From assembly GCA_018334855.1 (NCBI GenBank), contig JAGXLE010000058.1:1-7873 (forward strand): DNA of 7,873 nucleotides. Reading direction: 5' to 3'. The notes below the pieces were generated by a model. It made no database searches. It saw only the letters and a program-made list of their open reading frames with translations, and was not told where the DNA came from. This document shows, piece after piece, positions 7,455-7,873 of the stretch (positions within the stretch are counted from its first letter, which is position 1; every line of letters begins with the position of its first letter). A program made the translations under genes and the position numbers. This DNA comes from Desulfobacterales bacterium (GTDB taxonomy: Bacteria > Desulfobacterota > Desulfobacteria > Desulfobacterales > Desulfosalsimonadaceae).

Positions 7455-7503
7455 GTCACAGATCACTGGTCACGGATCACTGACCACAACTCACAGTTCA
7501 CAG
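7455..7503 (+). repeat. Seven tandem 7-bp units, consensus NTCACNG
   Basis: The consecutive units are GTCACAG, ATCACTG, GTCACGG, ATCACTG, ACCACAA, CTCACAG and TTCACAG. The period is strictly 7 bp with no slips over 49 bp. CAC at unit positions 3-5 is kept in every unit. The units differ at the first and sixth positions, so this is a degenerate array rather than a recent expansion. It lies in the leader of the second sigma-54 transcript, just before the ribosome binding site at 7508. Confidence 0.85.
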
Positions 7504-7507
7504 AGTC

Positions 7508-7512
7508 GGAGG
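7508..7512 (+). promoter_or_regulatory. Ribosome binding site before the interrupted start
   Basis: GGAGG lies 8 nt before ATG 7521, a good Shine-Dalgarno match. Its presence downstream of a sigma-54 promoter is the main reason to take the short reading frame at 7521 seriously. Confidence 0.5.
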
Positions 7513-7520
7513 TATCAGTT

Positions 7521-7541
7521 ATGAAAACATTGCTATTATCC
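7521..7541 (+). pseudogene. Possible 5' remnant of a gene cut off by the mobile element
   Basis: An ATG with a good ribosome binding site opens a frame reading MKTLLLS. A 12-bp tandem repeat associated with the neighbouring transposase-type gene then starts at 7540. The frame stays open to 7676, but from 7565 on it only runs antisense to the transposase gene. The continuation there (FNLDILPAISSNR...) has no sign of being a protein. I infer that the original gene lost its 3' part to an insertion or rearrangement. What it encoded cannot be told from seven residues. Alternatively, the RBS and ATG are coincidental. Confidence 0.3.
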
Positions 7542-7563
7542 TTTAGGGGTCCCTTTAGGGGTC
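7540..7563. repeat. Perfect 12-bp tandem duplication at the element edge
   Basis: CCTTTAGGGGTC occurs twice head to tail (7540-7551 and 7552-7563) without mismatch. The second copy overlaps the stop codon of the minus-strand transposase gene. Each copy can form a small CCCT/AGGG-type stem with its neighbour. As far as I recall, AGGGGTC-type motifs are frequent beside REP-associated transposase genes in Desulfobacterota, but I could not check this. It is probably the boundary of the element or of its associated repeat family. Confidence 0.8.
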
Positions 7564-7873
7564 AAATCTTTAATCTTGACATCTTGCCGGCAATATCCTC
7601 AAACCGTTGCCTTAAATCGGCATCCGATTCCATTTTGAGGCGTAACCGCTTTCGGGCGACGCTCACGGCGCTGTAGTCAATTCCGCCGACAAGCCTTCCC
7701 ACCTCAGCCTGGGTGATATCGCAAAACCGGTATAAAAGCTCCATCAAAACGGCGCGATCCGCTGAGTTTTTACCCCGCCGGCAAATTTCATCTTCGTCTT
7801 TTCCGAGAAATTGAGAAACCTCTTTGATCAGATCTTCCGGCATCCAATAATTTCTGGCAACTTTTAACTGGGG
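7562..7873 (-). CDS. C-terminal part of a REP-associated-type (Y1/IS200-like) transposase with a DnaA-like HTH domain
   Basis: The minus-strand frame is open from the right edge to a TGA at 7562-7564, showing 103 residues. The Met codon at 7841-7843 is preceded by ten in-frame codons (PQLKVARNYW) without a stop or visible ribosome binding site, so it is probably internal and the gene is cut by the window edge. The visible part resembles DnaA domain IV: a helix over D-L-I-K-E-V-S-Q-F-L, then CRRGKNSADRAVLMELLYRFC, then EVGRLVGGIDYSAVSVARKRL. This parallels the DnaA pattern of an IG..FG block followed by D-H-T-T-V, with D-Y-S-A-V here. Such tails are known on many Y1-type transposases in Desulfobacterota. 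The catalytic HUH and tyrosine motifs would lie upstream and are not visible, so the transposase assignment is inference. A stand-alone DnaA-like DNA-binding protein is the alternative. Confidence 0.6.
   Translation of the reverse strand, partial: PQLKVARNYWMPEDLIKEVSQFLGKDEDEICRRGKNSADRAVLMELLYRFCDITQAEVGRLVGGIDYSAVSVARKRLRLKMESDADLRQRFEDIAGKMSRLKI

Larger units (their letters stand above)
7540..7873 (-). mobile_element. Partial REP-associated-transposase-type element
   Basis: The unit comprises the 12-bp tandem repeat and the adjoining 3' end of a transposase-type gene, continuing past the right edge. The boundary at 7540 is inferred from the repeat and from the abrupt end of the preceding reading frame. 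The other end is not visible, so no terminal structures or target duplications can be compared. Confidence 0.42.

Noticed and set aside
7455..7503. CRISPR-like array
   Set aside because: Units are 7 bp, contiguous, and without spacers. No cas genes are present.
7422..7676. 84-codon plus-strand open frame in the spacer
   Set aside because: Its first third is the translated heptamer array, and from 7565 it is antisense to the transposase-type gene. Only the internal ATG at 7521 has a ribosome binding site, and that is treated as a possible gene remnant.

Overview
The window looks chromosomal. It comes from a Gram-negative bacterium with sigma-54 nitrogen control, most plausibly a member of the Desulfobacterota (sulfate-reducer-like). 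This is inferred from the bacterial GlnD/AmtB/PII/GlnA set, GC-richer genes set in AT-rich spacers, two -24/-12 promoters, and a REP-associated-type transposase tail with a DnaA-like C-terminal domain. No taxonomic search was possible, so the assignment is moderate at best.

Layout. Positions 88-990 (+) encode a ten-helix EamA/DMT-family transporter with a strong ribosome binding site. Positions 991-1322 form an AT-rich regulatory spacer. It ends in a near-perfect sigma-54 promoter (1279-1293) about 30 bp before glnD. A nitrogen operon follows on the + strand: glnD (1323-3932, PII uridylyltransferase), amtB (3983-5284, ammonium channel), a PII gene glnB/glnK (5335-5673) and glnA (5755-7170, type I glutamine synthetase). 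Gaps are 50, 50 and 81 bp, and a strong intrinsic terminator (7202-7239) closes the unit. The operon holds the glutamine sensor, the signal protein, the ammonium channel and the assimilating enzyme, so one sigma-54 promoter could set the whole ammonium-assimilation module.

From 7240 to 7540 there is a gene-free but structured stretch. It has an 11-bp inverted repeat, a second sigma-54 promoter (7379-7393), a hairpin at the predicted transcript start, seven 7-bp repeat units, and a good ribosome binding site with an ATG at 7521. That start is followed by only about seven codons before a 12-bp tandem repeat. The repeat marks the edge of a minus-strand transposase-type gene (7562-7873) that runs off the right edge. 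The simplest reading is that a mobile element landed just inside the start of a sigma-54-driven gene.

The main new observation is that both sigma-54 promoters carry the same motif (YTACA-NNN-TTGT, with an exact TACATTTTTGT core in three of four copies), about 110-150 bp upstream of the predicted starts. This is the expected place for sites of a shared sigma-54 activator. The protein-coding content is otherwise conventional, and I see no clearly new enzymatic or defence system.
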